Positions 1 through 8,163 of a stretch of DNA of 52,450 bases are shown here, piece after piece. The stretch is from Bacillus sp. (in: firmicutes) (GTDB taxonomy: Bacteria; Bacillota; Bacilli; Bacillales; Cytobacillaceae), in contig WTKE01000051.1 of the NCBI GenBank assembly GCA_011524525.1, positions 1 to 52,450 on the forward strand, read 5' to 3'. Position 1 is the stretch's first letter, and every line of letters begins with the position of its first letter. Made by a program: the position numbers and the translations under genes. The notes beneath the pieces were generated by a model, which saw only the letters and a program-made list of their open reading frames with translations, made no database searches and was not told the origin of the DNA.

Positions 1-5
1 AATAT

Positions 6-21
6 ATACTATATGTAGACA
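6..21. promoter_or_regulatory. Possible NrdR box upstream of nrdJ
   Basis: The core CTATATGTAG at 9-18 differs at one position from the CTATATATAG centre of the NrdR operator consensus (ACACWATATATAGTGT), although the outer bases match poorly. A partial second copy, ACAATATAG, follows at 19-27. NrdR represses ribonucleotide reductase genes in many bacteria, and its boxes usually occur as tandem pairs, so the position ahead of nrdJ is suggestive. The window begins here, so an upstream partner cannot be seen. The rest of 1-155 is AT-rich leader with a clear ribosome-binding site at 141-147. Confidence 0.3.
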
Positions 22-155
22 ATATAGTTGATTTCACAATTGGACTGTGGTAATTTAAGAATATTCCTAGCTGCGCTAGATTCTGGATTTCTATTAGTTG
101 TTTTTTACAGAGTAGATTAAAAGAAGGATTTGTATATTTTAAAGGAGTTGTGTGT

Positions 156-1595
156 ATGTCTGTTGCGTTTAGAAAAAAAATGAATATTGATGTCGAGAGC
201 TTGAACAAGGACATTAACTTGTTTCCTCAGGTGCATCCAGTAACCCCAGATATGAAGATTACTCATAAAGGGGTATCAAGACTTGTTATGCTTGACCGTT
301 ATACATTTAAAGATACGGAAAAGCTAACATTATCGAACGGAGATTTTGTTGTTCTTACAATTAAAGAAGATCCAAAGTTTCCTGCTAGAGGTCTTGGATT
401 TATTCTTGAAATTGATTGGGACCAAAAGATGGCTAAAGTGCTTGTTGATGAGGAGTTTAGAGGTGTTCTAGATGACCCGGAAGAAGCTAGTACAGGAGTT
501 ATTAATCGTTCGCTTGATGTCATTGAAAAGCCATTGGAAGTGTTCTATGAGCAAATTGCGAAACGCAACGCAACAGGCTTGGCTTCAGTAGAGAGAACAG
601 AAGAGAAAAAGGCTGAATGGTTCCAGAAGTTTTACCAGGAACTAGTTAACTTAAACTTCATTCCAGCAGGACGAGTTCTTTATGGTGCAGGTGCTGGAAC
701 AGAAGTAACATTCTTTAATTGTTATGTTATGCCATTTGTTCAAGATTCTCGTGAAGGAATTTCCGAGCATCGCAAACAAGTAATGGAAATCATGAGCCGC
801 GGTGGTGGAGTTGGAACAAACGGATCAACTTTAAGGCCTAGAAACACACTTGCTCGTGGAGTAAACGGCAAATCATCTGGTTCAGTATCATGGTTGGATG
901 ATATTGCAAAGTTAACTCACTTGGTAGAGCAAGGTGGGTCAAGACGTGGTGCTCAGATGATTATGTTAGCGGATTGGCATCCTGACATTATTGAGTTCAT
1001 TATATCAAAAATGCAAAACCCAAGAATTCTTCGTTTCTTACTTGAAACAACAAAAGATGAAACGATTAAAAAATATGCGAAAGAAAAACTAAAGTTTTCT
1101 CCTCTTACTGAGAGTGAACGTTCTATGTACCAAGGAATTGCTAATTACAAAACGATACCAGGTCATGGTGGTTTTTCTGAGAAAAACATTGCTGACGCTG
1201 AAGAAAAGCTTGTTACTGGAGGGAATTTCTCCGTTCATAACTCAGAATTCTTAACAGGTGCAAATATTTCTATCTGTTTAACGAAAGAGTTTATGGCAGC
1301 AGTTGAAAACGATACGGCGTACGAGCTTCGATTCCCAGATGTGGAAAGCTATGATGCTGAGGAAATGAAGATTTACAATGAAGAGTGGCATAAAGTCGGG
1401 GACGTTCGTGAGTGGGAAAAACAAGGCCATAAAGTTCGAGTGTACAGAAAGATCCAAGCAAAAGAATTATGGAATCTTATCAATATCTGTGCGACATACT
1501 CAGCTGAGCCTGGAATTTTCTTCATCGACAACGCCAACGACATGACCAATGCAAAAGCATATGGTCAACAAGTAGTGGCTACAAATCCATGTGGT
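156..1595 (+). CDS. nrdJ: Class II (B12-dependent) ribonucleotide reductase NrdJ, 5' exon
   Basis: This is the first exon (480 codons) of adenosylcobalamin-dependent ribonucleotide reductase, which makes deoxyribonucleotides in the cytoplasm using a cobalamin-generated thiyl radical. Visible family features are FNCYVMP with a redox-active Cys, the GGGVGTN and GSRRGAQM segments, and the final NPCG carrying the radical-site Cys479. ATG at 156 is preferred because AAAGGAG lies 8 nt upstream; the GTG at 150 is too close to it. The frame continues only two codons past the exon (Lys, then TAG at 1599-1601) because a group I intron begins at 1596. Joined to 1858-2970 it gives an 850-residue enzyme, a normal length for this family. 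Unspliced message would encode a dead 482-residue fragment lacking Glu481 and the C-terminal Cys region. Confidence 0.93.
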
Positions 1596-1857
1596 AAATA
1601 GTTTGCCTCATGTAAAAAACTGCGGAATAAAGCGGGAAGGCTGAGATGCTAATCCGAACCGAAGGCTAAAAGTAAAAGTTTAGTCAGGGGCAACGCATAG
1701 ACGGTGAACCTCAAAAGAGAATATAACCCGTCCACGAGGCCGCAGCATTACACAGGATCTACTGAAAGAATATCTTGTGCGATGAAAAGATATGCTGAAC
1801 TTGCGGGAATACAACTGTAAGAACTAGAGGATAAAAAGCCTTTAGGTTAACAAATTG
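1596..1857 (+). ncRNA. Group I self-splicing intron in nrdJ, no ORF
   Basis: This is a 262-nt intron between GGT (Gly480) and GAA (Glu481). Pairings seen directly: P1, exon CATGTGGT (1588-1595) with guide GCCTCATG (1605-1612), ending in the expected U.G at the 5' splice site; P10, guide GTTT (1601-1604) with 3'-exon GAAC (1858-1861); P3, CTGCGG (1620-1625) with CCGCAG (1740-1745); P7, GCATA (1695-1699) with TATGC (1791-1795); P8, CACAGGAT (1751-1758) with ATCTTGTG (1772-1779); a P9-type helix CTTGC/GTAAG near 1800-1820; and a second, CTAGAGG/CCTTTAG, at 1824-1845. The last intron base is G1857 (omega-G). Extra pairing between P7 and P3' (GACGG/CCGTC) suggests a IA-type P7.1/P7.2 insertion. 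There is no homing-endonuclease frame. It is too short, and lacks the GTGYG start, for group II. Confidence 0.93.
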
Positions 1858-2970
1858 GAACAACCACTTGCACCATATTCCGTGTGTAACCTTGCTGCGG
1901 TTAACTTAGCGGAGATGGCTGATAAAGAGACAAAAACGGTTAATTTTGAAAAATTAAGACAAACGGTCGCTGTCGGCGTTCGTATGCAAGATAACGTTAT
2001 TGACGCAACTCCATACTTCCTTGAGGACAATAAGAACCAAGCATTAGGTGAAAGACGTGTAGGACTGGGTGTAATGGGATTACATGATCTTCTAATCTAT
2101 TGTGAGACAGAATACGGTTCTGAAGAAGGAAACGTTCTTATTGATAAAGTATTTGAAACGATTGCCACGACAGCGTATGAGACATCTGTTGAACTAGCGA
2201 AGGAAAAAGGAAGCTTCCCGTTCCTTATAGGCAATTCAGATGCAGAAACGAATCGTCTTCGTCAAGCATTTACGCAAACGGGCTTTATGCAAAAGATGCC
2301 TGAGCATGTGAGAGAAGCTATTCTTGAAAATGGAATACGTAACTCTCACTTGCTAACAGTAGCTCCTACAGGATCTACTGGAACAATGGTTGGTGTTTCA
2401 ACGGGTCTTGAGCCTTACTTCTCGTTCTCATACTTCCGCAGTGGACGTCTTGGGAAGTTTATTGAAGTAAAGGCAGATATTGTACAAGATTACCTTGACC
2501 GTCACCCTGAAGCGGATCCTAACCAATTACCAAGCTGGTTTGTATCGGCTATGGAACTTGCTCCTGAGGCTCATGCTGATGTACAGTGTGTCATTCAAAG
2601 ATGGATTGATAGTTCAATTAGTAAGACAGTTAATGCACCAAAAGGATATAGCGTGGAGCAGGTAGAAAAGGTGTATGAGCGCCTATACCGTGGTGGAGCC
2701 AAGGGTGGTACCGTTTATGTGGATGGATCACGTGATAGCCAGGTGCTAACACTAAAGGCAGAAGAAAATACGGTTGATGAATATGAGACAAATGTGGAAA
2801 AAGCACATGTGGTATTAGTTGATACAATCTCGGATCTTCGTTCAACAGATGTGACCATTGGTTCTGAAGTTGGAAATACTTGTCCTGTATGTCGTAAAGG
2901 AAAAGTAAAAGAAATCGGTGGCTGTAATACTTGTACAAACTGTAACGCACAGTTAAAATGTGGTCTATAA
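1858..2970 (+). CDS. nrdJ: Class II ribonucleotide reductase NrdJ, 3' exon
   Basis: This second exon (370 codons plus stop) is in phase 0 with the first. It opens with Glu481 of the NPCGE active-site motif, followed by QPLAPYSVCNLAAVNL, a highly conserved reductase segment. TAPTGSTGTM-like residues (VAPTGSTGTMVG) mark the barrel C-terminus. The tail carries CPVC, GGCNTC and NCNAQLKCG, a zinc-ribbon/redox Cys array typical of long bacterial NrdJ proteins. A TTG at 1855 just before the exon could be mistaken for a start, but it overlaps the intron's last bases and has no good ribosome-binding site, so the region should not be read as a separate gene. A strong terminator follows at once. Confidence 0.92.
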   Translation, partial: EQPLAPYSVCNLAAVNLAEMADKETKTVNFEKLRQTVAVGVRMQDNVIDATPYFLEDNKNQALGERRVGLGVMGLHDLLIYCETEYGSEEGNVLIDKVFETIATTAYETSVELAKEKGSFPFLIGNSDAETNRLRQAFTQTGFMQKMPEHVREAILENGIRNSHLLTVAPTGSTGTMVGVSTGLEPYFSFSYFRSGRLGKFIEVKADIVQDYLDRHPEADPNQLPSWFVSAMELAPEAHADVQCVIQRWIDSSISKTVNAPKGYSVEQVEKVYERLYRGGAKGGTVYVDGSRDSQVLTLKAEENTVDEYETNVEKAHVVLVDTISDLRSTDVTIGSEVGNTCPVCRKGKVKEIGGCNTCTNCNAQLKCGL

Positions 2971-2978
2971 TTTGAGTG

Positions 2979-3016
2979 AAAGAGGATGGAAATAATTGTT
3001 CCATCCTCTTTTTTCG
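2979..3016 (+). terminator. Rho-independent terminator of nrdJ
   Basis: AGAGGATGGAA and TTCCATCCTCT form a long perfect stem around a short loop, followed by a run of T at 3010-3014. It closes the nrdJ unit before splB. Confidence 0.9.
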
Positions 3017-3076
3017 TTTCTTTCTTTTTTTGCTCATACTACCTGTATAACTAGGTTGATGAAATGAGGGAAAAAA

Positions 3077-4102
3077 ATGAAGCCATTCGTTCCGCAGCTT
3101 GTTTATATAGAGCCAGGTGCACTAGAATATGAACTCGGTAAAGAACTGAAAAAAAAGTTTGAGGATATGGGCCTTGAAATAAGAGAAACTACTTCACATA
3201 ATCAAATCCGTGGGATTCCTGGAGACAATGAGCTTCAGCAATACCGGAATGCAAAGTCGACTTTAGTTGTTGGTGTAAGAAGAACATTAAAGTTTGATAC
3301 TTCTAAGCCGTCAGCTGAATACGCCATTCCTTTAGCAACGGGTTGCATGGGGCATTGTCACTACTGTTATTTACAAACCACATTAGGAAGTAAGCCATAC
3401 ATTCGGACATACGTAAATCTCGAAGATATTTTTAATCAGGCTCAAAAATATATGGATGAACGAGCACCTGAGGTCACTCGCTTCGAAGCCGCTTGTACAT
3501 CAGACATAGTTGGTTTAGATCATTTAACACATTCCCTAAAGAAAACGATCGAGTTTATCGGTCAAACTGAATATGGTCAGCTTCGTTTCGTAACGAAATA
3601 TCATCATGTGGACCATCTGCTTGATGCGAAACATAATGGGAAAACACGATTCCGCTTTAGTGTAAATTCACGGTATGTTATTAAAAATTTCGAACCAGGA
3701 ACATCAACATTCGATGAACGTCTTGAAGCCGCTAAAAAAGTCGCACATGCGGGGTATCCACTAGGCTTTATTGTGGCTCCTATTTATCTTCATGACGACT
3801 GGAAGGAAGGGTACCGAGAGTTATTTGAGCGTCTAAGTGACTCGTTACAAGGAATCGAGTTACCTAACCTAACCTTTGAATTAATTCAACATCGTTTTAC
3901 CAAGCCAGCCAAAAAGGTAATTGAAAAACGCTACCCGAAAACAAAGCTCGAAATGGATGAAGAAAAAAGAAAATACAAATGGGGGCGTTATGGAATAGGA
4001 AAGTACGTGTATCAAACCGATGAAGCAGCCGAAATGGAGCAAACAATTCGAGGGTATGTAAAGGAGTATTTTCCTAATGCAGAAGTTAGTTACTTTACGT
4101 AA
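3077..4102 (+). CDS. splB: Spore photoproduct lyase
   Basis: SplB is a radical SAM enzyme that directly reverses the 5-thyminyl-5,6-dihydrothymine lesion in UV-irradiated spores during germination. The 341-residue protein has the characteristic cluster motif C90-x3-C94-x2-C97 (GCMGHCHYCYLQ) for the 4Fe-4S centre, and Cys140 in FEAACTSD, matching the Cys141 hydrogen donor of the B. subtilis enzyme (342 residues). GAGGG lies before the ATG. A CATACTA resembling a forespore (SigG) -10 is present at 3035-3041, but I find no convincing -35, so the promoter is unproven. The gene is monocistronic here, without splA upstream. Confidence 0.95.
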   Translation: MKPFVPQLVYIEPGALEYELGKELKKKFEDMGLEIRETTSHNQIRGIPGDNELQQYRNAKSTLVVGVRRTLKFDTSKPSAEYAIPLATGCMGHCHYCYLQTTLGSKPYIRTYVNLEDIFNQAQKYMDERAPEVTRFEAACTSDIVGLDHLTHSLKKTIEFIGQTEYGQLRFVTKYHHVDHLLDAKHNGKTRFRFSVNSRYVIKNFEPGTSTFDERLEAAKKVAHAGYPLGFIVAPIYLHDDWKEGYRELFERLSDSLQGIELPNLTFELIQHRFTKPAKKVIEKRYPKTKLEMDEEKRKYKWGRYGIGKYVYQTDEAAEMEQTIRGYVKEYFPNAEVSYFT

Positions 4103-4209
4103 ATAGCCAATTTGAAAAAAAATAAAATGATTTAGATTGTCCGCCGTACTATTTCATGAAGCTACTGCTTAAAGATGTATCATAAACGTGCATCTAAGGA
4201 GTGACTTCC

Positions 4210-5094
4210 ATGTATATTGACGGCGTTTTTTCTGGGGGAGGCATTAAGGGGATTGCCTTGGTTGGTGCCTATGAGGCAATTGAAAATAGAGGCTTTCGAT
4301 TTAAAAGAGTAGCAGGAACGAGTGCAGGCTCAATTATTGCGTCGTTAATTGCTGCAGGCTATACAAGCAAAGAGGTTTATGAGCTTATAAATGAATTGGA
4401 TTTAAAAACGTTTTTAGATACTCGGCCTTCGTATCTACCCTTTCGTGTGGCTAAATGGATACTGCTTTATTGGAGGCTTGGTATCTATAAGGGCCAGAAA
4501 CTTGAGGAGTGGCTTGCTGAAAAACTTGCACAAAAAGGTGTTCGAACCTTTGCAGATCTAGAACCTCAAGCTTTAAGAGTTGTCGCTTCGGATCTATCAA
4601 ATGGCCGATTAATTATCCTCCCAGATGATTTGCCGTACTATGGAATTAATCCAAATTCATTTTCAGTTGCGAAAGCGATTCGAATGAGCTGCAGCTTACC
4701 ATATTTCTTTGAACCTGTGAAAATCAAGCATGACCATACGACAAGTACAGTTGTAGATGGTGGAGTTCTCAGTAATTTTCCTATGTGGCTATTTGATAGT
4801 GAGAATGTAAAGAAGGTAAGACCCGTTTTAGGAATCAAACTGTCTCATAGTAATCAGGATCGACCGATTAAACAAATTACTAACGCGATTAAGCTTTACG
4901 AGGCTCTGTTTGAGACAATGAAGGATGCGCATGACTCGAGGTATATTTCAAGAAAGCATGAGAAAAATATCATCTTTATTCCTACAGAAGGGGTATTAAC
5001 AACAGAATTTGAACTGACCGAGGAAAAAAAGCAAATCCTTTTCGATCTAGGGAAGGAAAGAGCTTCTCAATTCTTTTCAAAGTGGAGTTATTAA
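4210..5094 (+). CDS. yqhO: Patatin-like phospholipase, YqhO family
   Basis: This 294-residue serine acyl hydrolase has the complete patatin signature: oxyanion-hole GGGIKG near residues 9-14, nucleophile Ser38 in GTSAG, and the catalytic Asp183 in DGG. It is likely a cytoplasmic or membrane-associated lipid acyl hydrolase; the substrate is unknown. There is no signal peptide. ATG at 4210 is chosen because AAGGAG ends 8 nt upstream; the in-frame GTG at 4201 overlaps that site. It sits where B. subtilis has yqhO, convergent with yqhP and sharing a bidirectional terminator. Confidence 0.85.
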   Translation: MYIDGVFSGGGIKGIALVGAYEAIENRGFRFKRVAGTSAGSIIASLIAAGYTSKEVYELINELDLKTFLDTRPSYLPFRVAKWILLYWRLGIYKGQKLEEWLAEKLAQKGVRTFADLEPQALRVVASDLSNGRLIILPDDLPYYGINPNSFSVAKAIRMSCSLPYFFEPVKIKHDHTTSTVVDGGVLSNFPMWLFDSENVKKVRPVLGIKLSHSNQDRPIKQITNAIKLYEALFETMKDAHDSRYISRKHEKNIIFIPTEGVLTTEFELTEEKKQILFDLGKERASQFFSKWSY

Positions 5095-5097
5095 AAA

Positions 5098-5136
5098 AGA
5101 AAAACCGAGCGTCTAAAACGATGCTCGGTTTTTCTT
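5098..5136. terminator. Bidirectional terminator between yqhO and yqhP
   Basis: AAAAACCGAGC and GCTCGGTTTTT pair around a 12-nt loop, with A-rich and T-rich flanks on both sides, so the hairpin can stop transcription from either direction. It overlaps the 3' end of yqhP. Confidence 0.85.
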
Positions 5137-5487
5137 TTTGCCTTTTCGCCCTTCAATGACCGTTAAATGTGTGGCTGATTTGGATTTATTCGCATGCTTT
5201 TTTAACGAAGTAATCGAGCCACTTTTGGCTGAAGGTTTCCGAACCTCTTTTTGTAAATACTTCTTTTTTGAACGCTTAGCAGCTTTGCGGAACGCATGCT
5301 GTTCTTTTTTGTCGGGACTTCCCTTATAAAAATGTCGAACCAAAAAGTACAGAATGACTCCGACAATTGCAAACACAAAAATACTTTTAAAAAATTCACT
5401 AGGATTAACCATGAGTCTAGAAACTACTCCAATAGCAGCTAAAATAACTAAACAAACGATAAAAATAAGCGATGTTCGATTTTTCAT
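5113..5487 (-). CDS. yqhP: Small membrane protein, YqhP/SA1362 family
   Basis: This 124-residue protein has two hydrophobic segments near the N-terminus (about residues 5-22 and 32-50) and a long Lys/Arg-rich cytoplasmic tail (KKEQHAFRKAAKRSKKK). This layout and its place next to yqhO fit the uncharacterised YqhP (SA1362-like) family. ATG at 5487 is preferred because GGAGG lies about 8 nt upstream; the GTG at 5496 overlaps that site. No enzymatic motif is seen, and function is unknown. Confidence 0.75.
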   Translation of the reverse strand: MKNRTSLIFIVCLVILAAIGVVSRLMVNPSEFFKSIFVFAIVGVILYFLVRHFYKGSPDKKEQHAFRKAAKRSKKKYLQKEVRKPSAKSGSITSLKKHANKSKSATHLTVIEGRKGKKKNRASF

Positions 5488-5851
5488 GAAAGCCACCTCC
5501 CTAAAAGCATGATTAGCATTTTTTTCCGCTTTTAAACTAGCTGCTCTGACAATTACACAATTTCCACCTATACTTCTTTAACAATGGTGAGGATATTGGG
5601 CTTGCACATTTTAATGGTGAGGTTGTTATTTTATAAAACGTTTTAAAGGTATTAATTAATTTATGCAACTTTCCATGATATTGGAACACCGTTTTTACAT
5701 TTGTTGAAATAAAATCTTATTTTATATTTATTCTACTAGAAAAGGAAAAAAACCTCTATCAAGTAGACTTAAATTGACAGAATCAAATTATTTTTATTTA
5801 TAAGTAAGGAAAGAAATGCCGTGGGACATAATAAAAATGGAGGTGATTTTA
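5488..5851. promoter_or_regulatory. Intergenic region yqhP-yqhR with SigA-like promoter
   Basis: This is the longest gene-free stretch (about 360 nt). It holds the divergent upstream regions of yqhP and yqhR. A SigA-like promoter is visible at TTGACA (5774-5779), a 17-nt spacer and TTTATA (5797-5802), 50 nt before yqhR. Two copies of AATGGTGAGG lie at 5583-5592 and 5612-5621. In B. subtilis, yqhQ occupies this position; I see no reading frame or remnant of it. Confidence 0.5.
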
Positions 5852-6376
5852 ATGGCAGAAAACAAGGGGAAATATGAGCAAGAACAGCATGAAAAACCTT
5901 TATCGTTTATGAGTATGGTCATTATCACAGGGTTTGTAGGAGGAATGCTATGGAGTGGACTTGCATTTATTGCATGGTATTTTAACTTCACTGAGATTCA
6001 TCCAAGGGTTATCTTAGAGCCATGGGCAATCGGCGCATGGAAGAAGCAGTGGCTTGGTACAGTCATTTCAATTATTCTTCTCGGAGTTATTTCAATCGGA
6101 GTTGCCATTATGTATTACATAGCGCTCAGACGTTTTAGGAGTATATTTATTAGCATGGGCTTTGGACTTGCGTTACTTGCATTGGTACTTTTCGTACTTA
6201 ACCCTATCTTCCCTGGAATTCCTCCATTTAGAAAGATGGAGCTAAATACATTAATCACTACAGCATGTTTTTATGTTTTATATGGGACGTTTATCGGTTA
6301 TTCAATTTCCTACGAGGAACATGAAATGAAGAAAATAAAAAAGGCAAATCATGAGCCTCCATTCTCTCCAGACTAG
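5852..6376 (+). CDS. yqhR: Four-helix membrane protein, YqhR family
   Basis: The 174-residue protein has a charged N-terminus rich in Lys, Glu and Gln, then four hydrophobic segments (about residues 22-45, 66-90, 98-118 and 129-150) and a charged C-terminal tail. Length, topology and position before yqhT match YqhR, a conserved Bacillus membrane protein of unknown function. ATG at 5852 follows a near-perfect GGAGGTGA; the upstream ATG at 5816 lacks one. In B. subtilis aroQ (yqhS) would follow, but here only 84 nt separate this gene from the peptidase. Confidence 0.75.
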   Translation: MAENKGKYEQEQHEKPLSFMSMVIITGFVGGMLWSGLAFIAWYFNFTEIHPRVILEPWAIGAWKKQWLGTVISIILLGVISIGVAIMYYIALRRFRSIFISMGFGLALLALVLFVLNPIFPGIPPFRKMELNTLITTACFYVLYGTFIGYSISYEEHEMKKIKKANHEPPFSPD

Positions 6377-6379
6377 TGT

Positions 6380-6432
6380 AACGAAAAAAGGATGTGTTAG
6401 AATGTTCTTATTGAGCATTCTTTTTTCGTTTA
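6380..6432 (+). terminator. Terminator after yqhR
   Basis: AGAATG and CATTCT form a stem followed by TTTTTT, and the outer segments AACGAAAAAAG (6380-6390) and CTTTTTTCGTT (6420-6430) are also complementary. It separates yqhR from the peptidase gene. Confidence 0.75.
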
Positions 6433-6463
6433 ACAGAAGACAGAATACGAAAGGGAGAGAATG

Positions 6464-7525
6464 ATGGAAAAATTAAATAAATTAAGAACTGAGATAGAAA
6501 AATTAAATGTTGATGGCATCCTTATTACAAGTAGTTTTAATCGTCGCTATCTATCTAACTTCACTGGGTCAGCAGGTGTTGTTCTCATAAGTAAAGACCG
6601 TGCACAATTTATTACTGATTTTCGTTACGTCGAACAAGCAGAAAAGCAATGTGTTGGCTTTGAAATCGTAAAGCATAACGGTACCATACCTGAAGAGGTA
6701 GCAGCACAAGTTAAAGAGCTTGGAATCACTAGACTTGGCTTTGAACAAGAACATGTTACATATTCTTCATATCAATCATATAAAGAAGCTTTGCAGTCAG
6801 AATTAGTCCCATTATCAGGCGTTATTGAAAAGTTGCGCTTGATAAAGACTGACGCAGAGATTAAGATATTAAAGGAAGCAGCAAAGATTGCAGATGCTGC
6901 GTTTACACATATTTTAGGCTTTATTCGTCCCGGCATAACAGAGTTAGAGGTTTCGAATGAGCTTGAGTTCTTTATGAGAAAAAGAGGTGCAACTTCATCA
7001 TCTTTTGATATAATTGTTGCTTCGGGAATTCGATCTGCACTTCCTCATGGAGTGGCGAGTGAAAAAGTGATTGAAGCAGGTGATTTTGTAACACTTGACT
7101 TTGGGGCATATTATAAAGGATATGTATCTGACATTACAAGAACTGTATCAGTTGGAGAGCCTGATGATAAACTAAAGGAAATTTACAATATTGTTTTACA
7201 AGCGCAATTACTCGGGATGGAAGGAATCAAACCTGGAATGACTGGAAAAGAAGCCGACGCATTAACAAGAAATCATATTTCTTCACATGGGTATGGTGAA
7301 TATTTTGGTCATTCAACAGGGCATGGTATTGGTTTAGAAGTGCATGAAGGACCTGCACTATCAGTAAGATCAAATCTTGTTCTTGAAGAAGGAATGATTG
7401 TAACTGTTGAACCTGGTATATATATTCCAGGGCTTGGCGGTGTTCGTATTGAAGATGATACGATTATTACGAAGGATGGAAATGAATCCCTCACTTACTC
7501 TACAAAAGAACTTATTATTCTTTAA
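6464..7525 (+). CDS. yqhT: Xaa-Pro peptidase (M24 family), YqhT
   Basis: This 353-residue cytosolic metallopeptidase of the aminopeptidase P/prolidase family releases residues next to proline in short peptides. The N-terminal creatinase-like domain (about residues 1-130) is followed by the pita-bread catalytic domain. All five metal ligands are visible: Asp in TLDFGA, Asp in SDITRT, His in TGHGIG, Glu in VEPGIY and Glu in RIEDDT. Two ATGs are adjacent (6461, 6464); the second has the better spacing from AGGGAG and gives the same length as B. subtilis YqhT. It is 25 nt from efp, the conserved order in Bacillus, suggesting co-transcription. Confidence 0.9.
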   Translation: MEKLNKLRTEIEKLNVDGILITSSFNRRYLSNFTGSAGVVLISKDRAQFITDFRYVEQAEKQCVGFEIVKHNGTIPEEVAAQVKELGITRLGFEQEHVTYSSYQSYKEALQSELVPLSGVIEKLRLIKTDAEIKILKEAAKIADAAFTHILGFIRPGITELEVSNELEFFMRKRGATSSSFDIIVASGIRSALPHGVASEKVIEAGDFVTLDFGAYYKGYVSDITRTVSVGEPDDKLKEIYNIVLQAQLLGMEGIKPGMTGKEADALTRNHISSHGYGEYFGHSTGHGIGLEVHEGPALSVRSNLVLEEGMIVTVEPGIYIPGLGGVRIEDDTIITKDGNESLTYSTKELIIL

Positions 7526-7550
7526 TGCATCTTATTAGGAGGATTTATTA

Positions 7551-8108
7551 ATGATTTCAGTAAACGATTTTCGTACAGGTTTAACAATTGAAGTAGATGG
7601 CGGCTTATGGCGCGTGATGGATTTCCAACACGTTAAGCCTGGTAAAGGTGCGGCATTTGTTCGTTCAAAGCTTCGTAACCTGCGTACAGGAGCGGTTCAA
7701 GAGAAGACATTCCGTGCGGGTGAGAAGGTAGCGAAAGCGCAAATCGACAATCGCAAAATGCAGTATTTATATGCAAACGGAGAGCAACATGTATTCATGG
7801 ACGTAGAGTCATATGATCAAATCGAGCTTCCAGCAACTTCTATTGAATATGAACTAAAGTTTTTGAAAGAAAACATGGAAGTTCATATTATGATGTATCA
7901 AGGTGAAACACTAGGAGTTGAGCTTCCTAATACTGTAGAGCTTGAAGTTACTGAAACAGAGCCAGGAATCAAAGGTGACACAGCATCAGGTGGAACAAAA
8001 CCTGCTATTTTAGAAACGGGTTTATCTGTTCAAGTGCCTTTCTTTATCAACCAAGGTGATCGCTTAATCATTAACACAACAGAAGCTTCATACGTTTCAA
8101 GAGCTTAA
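7551..8108 (+). CDS. efp: Elongation factor P
   Basis: EF-P (185 residues) binds ribosomes stalled on polyproline and promotes peptide bond formation. Three beta-barrel domains are expected over this length. The tip of domain I reads KPGKGAAF with Lys32, the residue that carries 5-aminopentanolylation in B. subtilis. The C-terminal GDRLIINT motif is intact. AGGAGG precedes the ATG. It forms a unit with the Xaa-Pro peptidase gene and ends at a strong terminator. Confidence 0.97.
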   Translation: MISVNDFRTGLTIEVDGGLWRVMDFQHVKPGKGAAFVRSKLRNLRTGAVQEKTFRAGEKVAKAQIDNRKMQYLYANGEQHVFMDVESYDQIELPATSIEYELKFLKENMEVHIMMYQGETLGVELPNTVELEVTETEPGIKGDTASGGTKPAILETGLSVQVPFFINQGDRLIINTTEASYVSRA

Positions 8109-8132
8109 TCATATACTTACAATAGCGAATGA

Positions 8133-8163
8133 GAAAGACACTCGAGTGAGTGTCTTTTTTTTG
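8133..8163. terminator. Terminator between efp and the SIMPL gene
   Basis: AAAGACACT and AGTGTCTTT form a stem followed by eight T residues on the + strand. The stem lies between convergent genes and probably serves efp mainly. Confidence 0.85.

Noticed and set aside
1-155. Cobalamin riboswitch ahead of nrdJ
   Set aside because: Only 155 nt are visible and no B12-box-like sequence or suitable stems are apparent.
1596-1857. Intein or group II intron as the explanation of the split nrdJ
   Set aside because: The insert has an in-frame stop at its second codon and no protein splicing motifs, so it is not an intein. It is 262 nt without a GTGYG start or domain V, so it is not group II; group I pairings fit.
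2630-3037. 135-codon reverse frame starting in the nrdJ terminator
   Set aside because: Its first residues come from the A-rich reverse side of the terminator, and the rest is antisense to nrdJ.
3035-3041. SigG promoter for splB
   Set aside because: CATACTA fits a -10, but no matching -35 lies 16-18 nt upstream.
5585-5647. Twenty-codon hydrophobic frame (MVRILGLHIL...) in the yqhP-yqhR gap
   Set aside because: No ribosome-binding site precedes it and it arises partly from the duplicated AATGGTGAGG, so I do not call it a gene.
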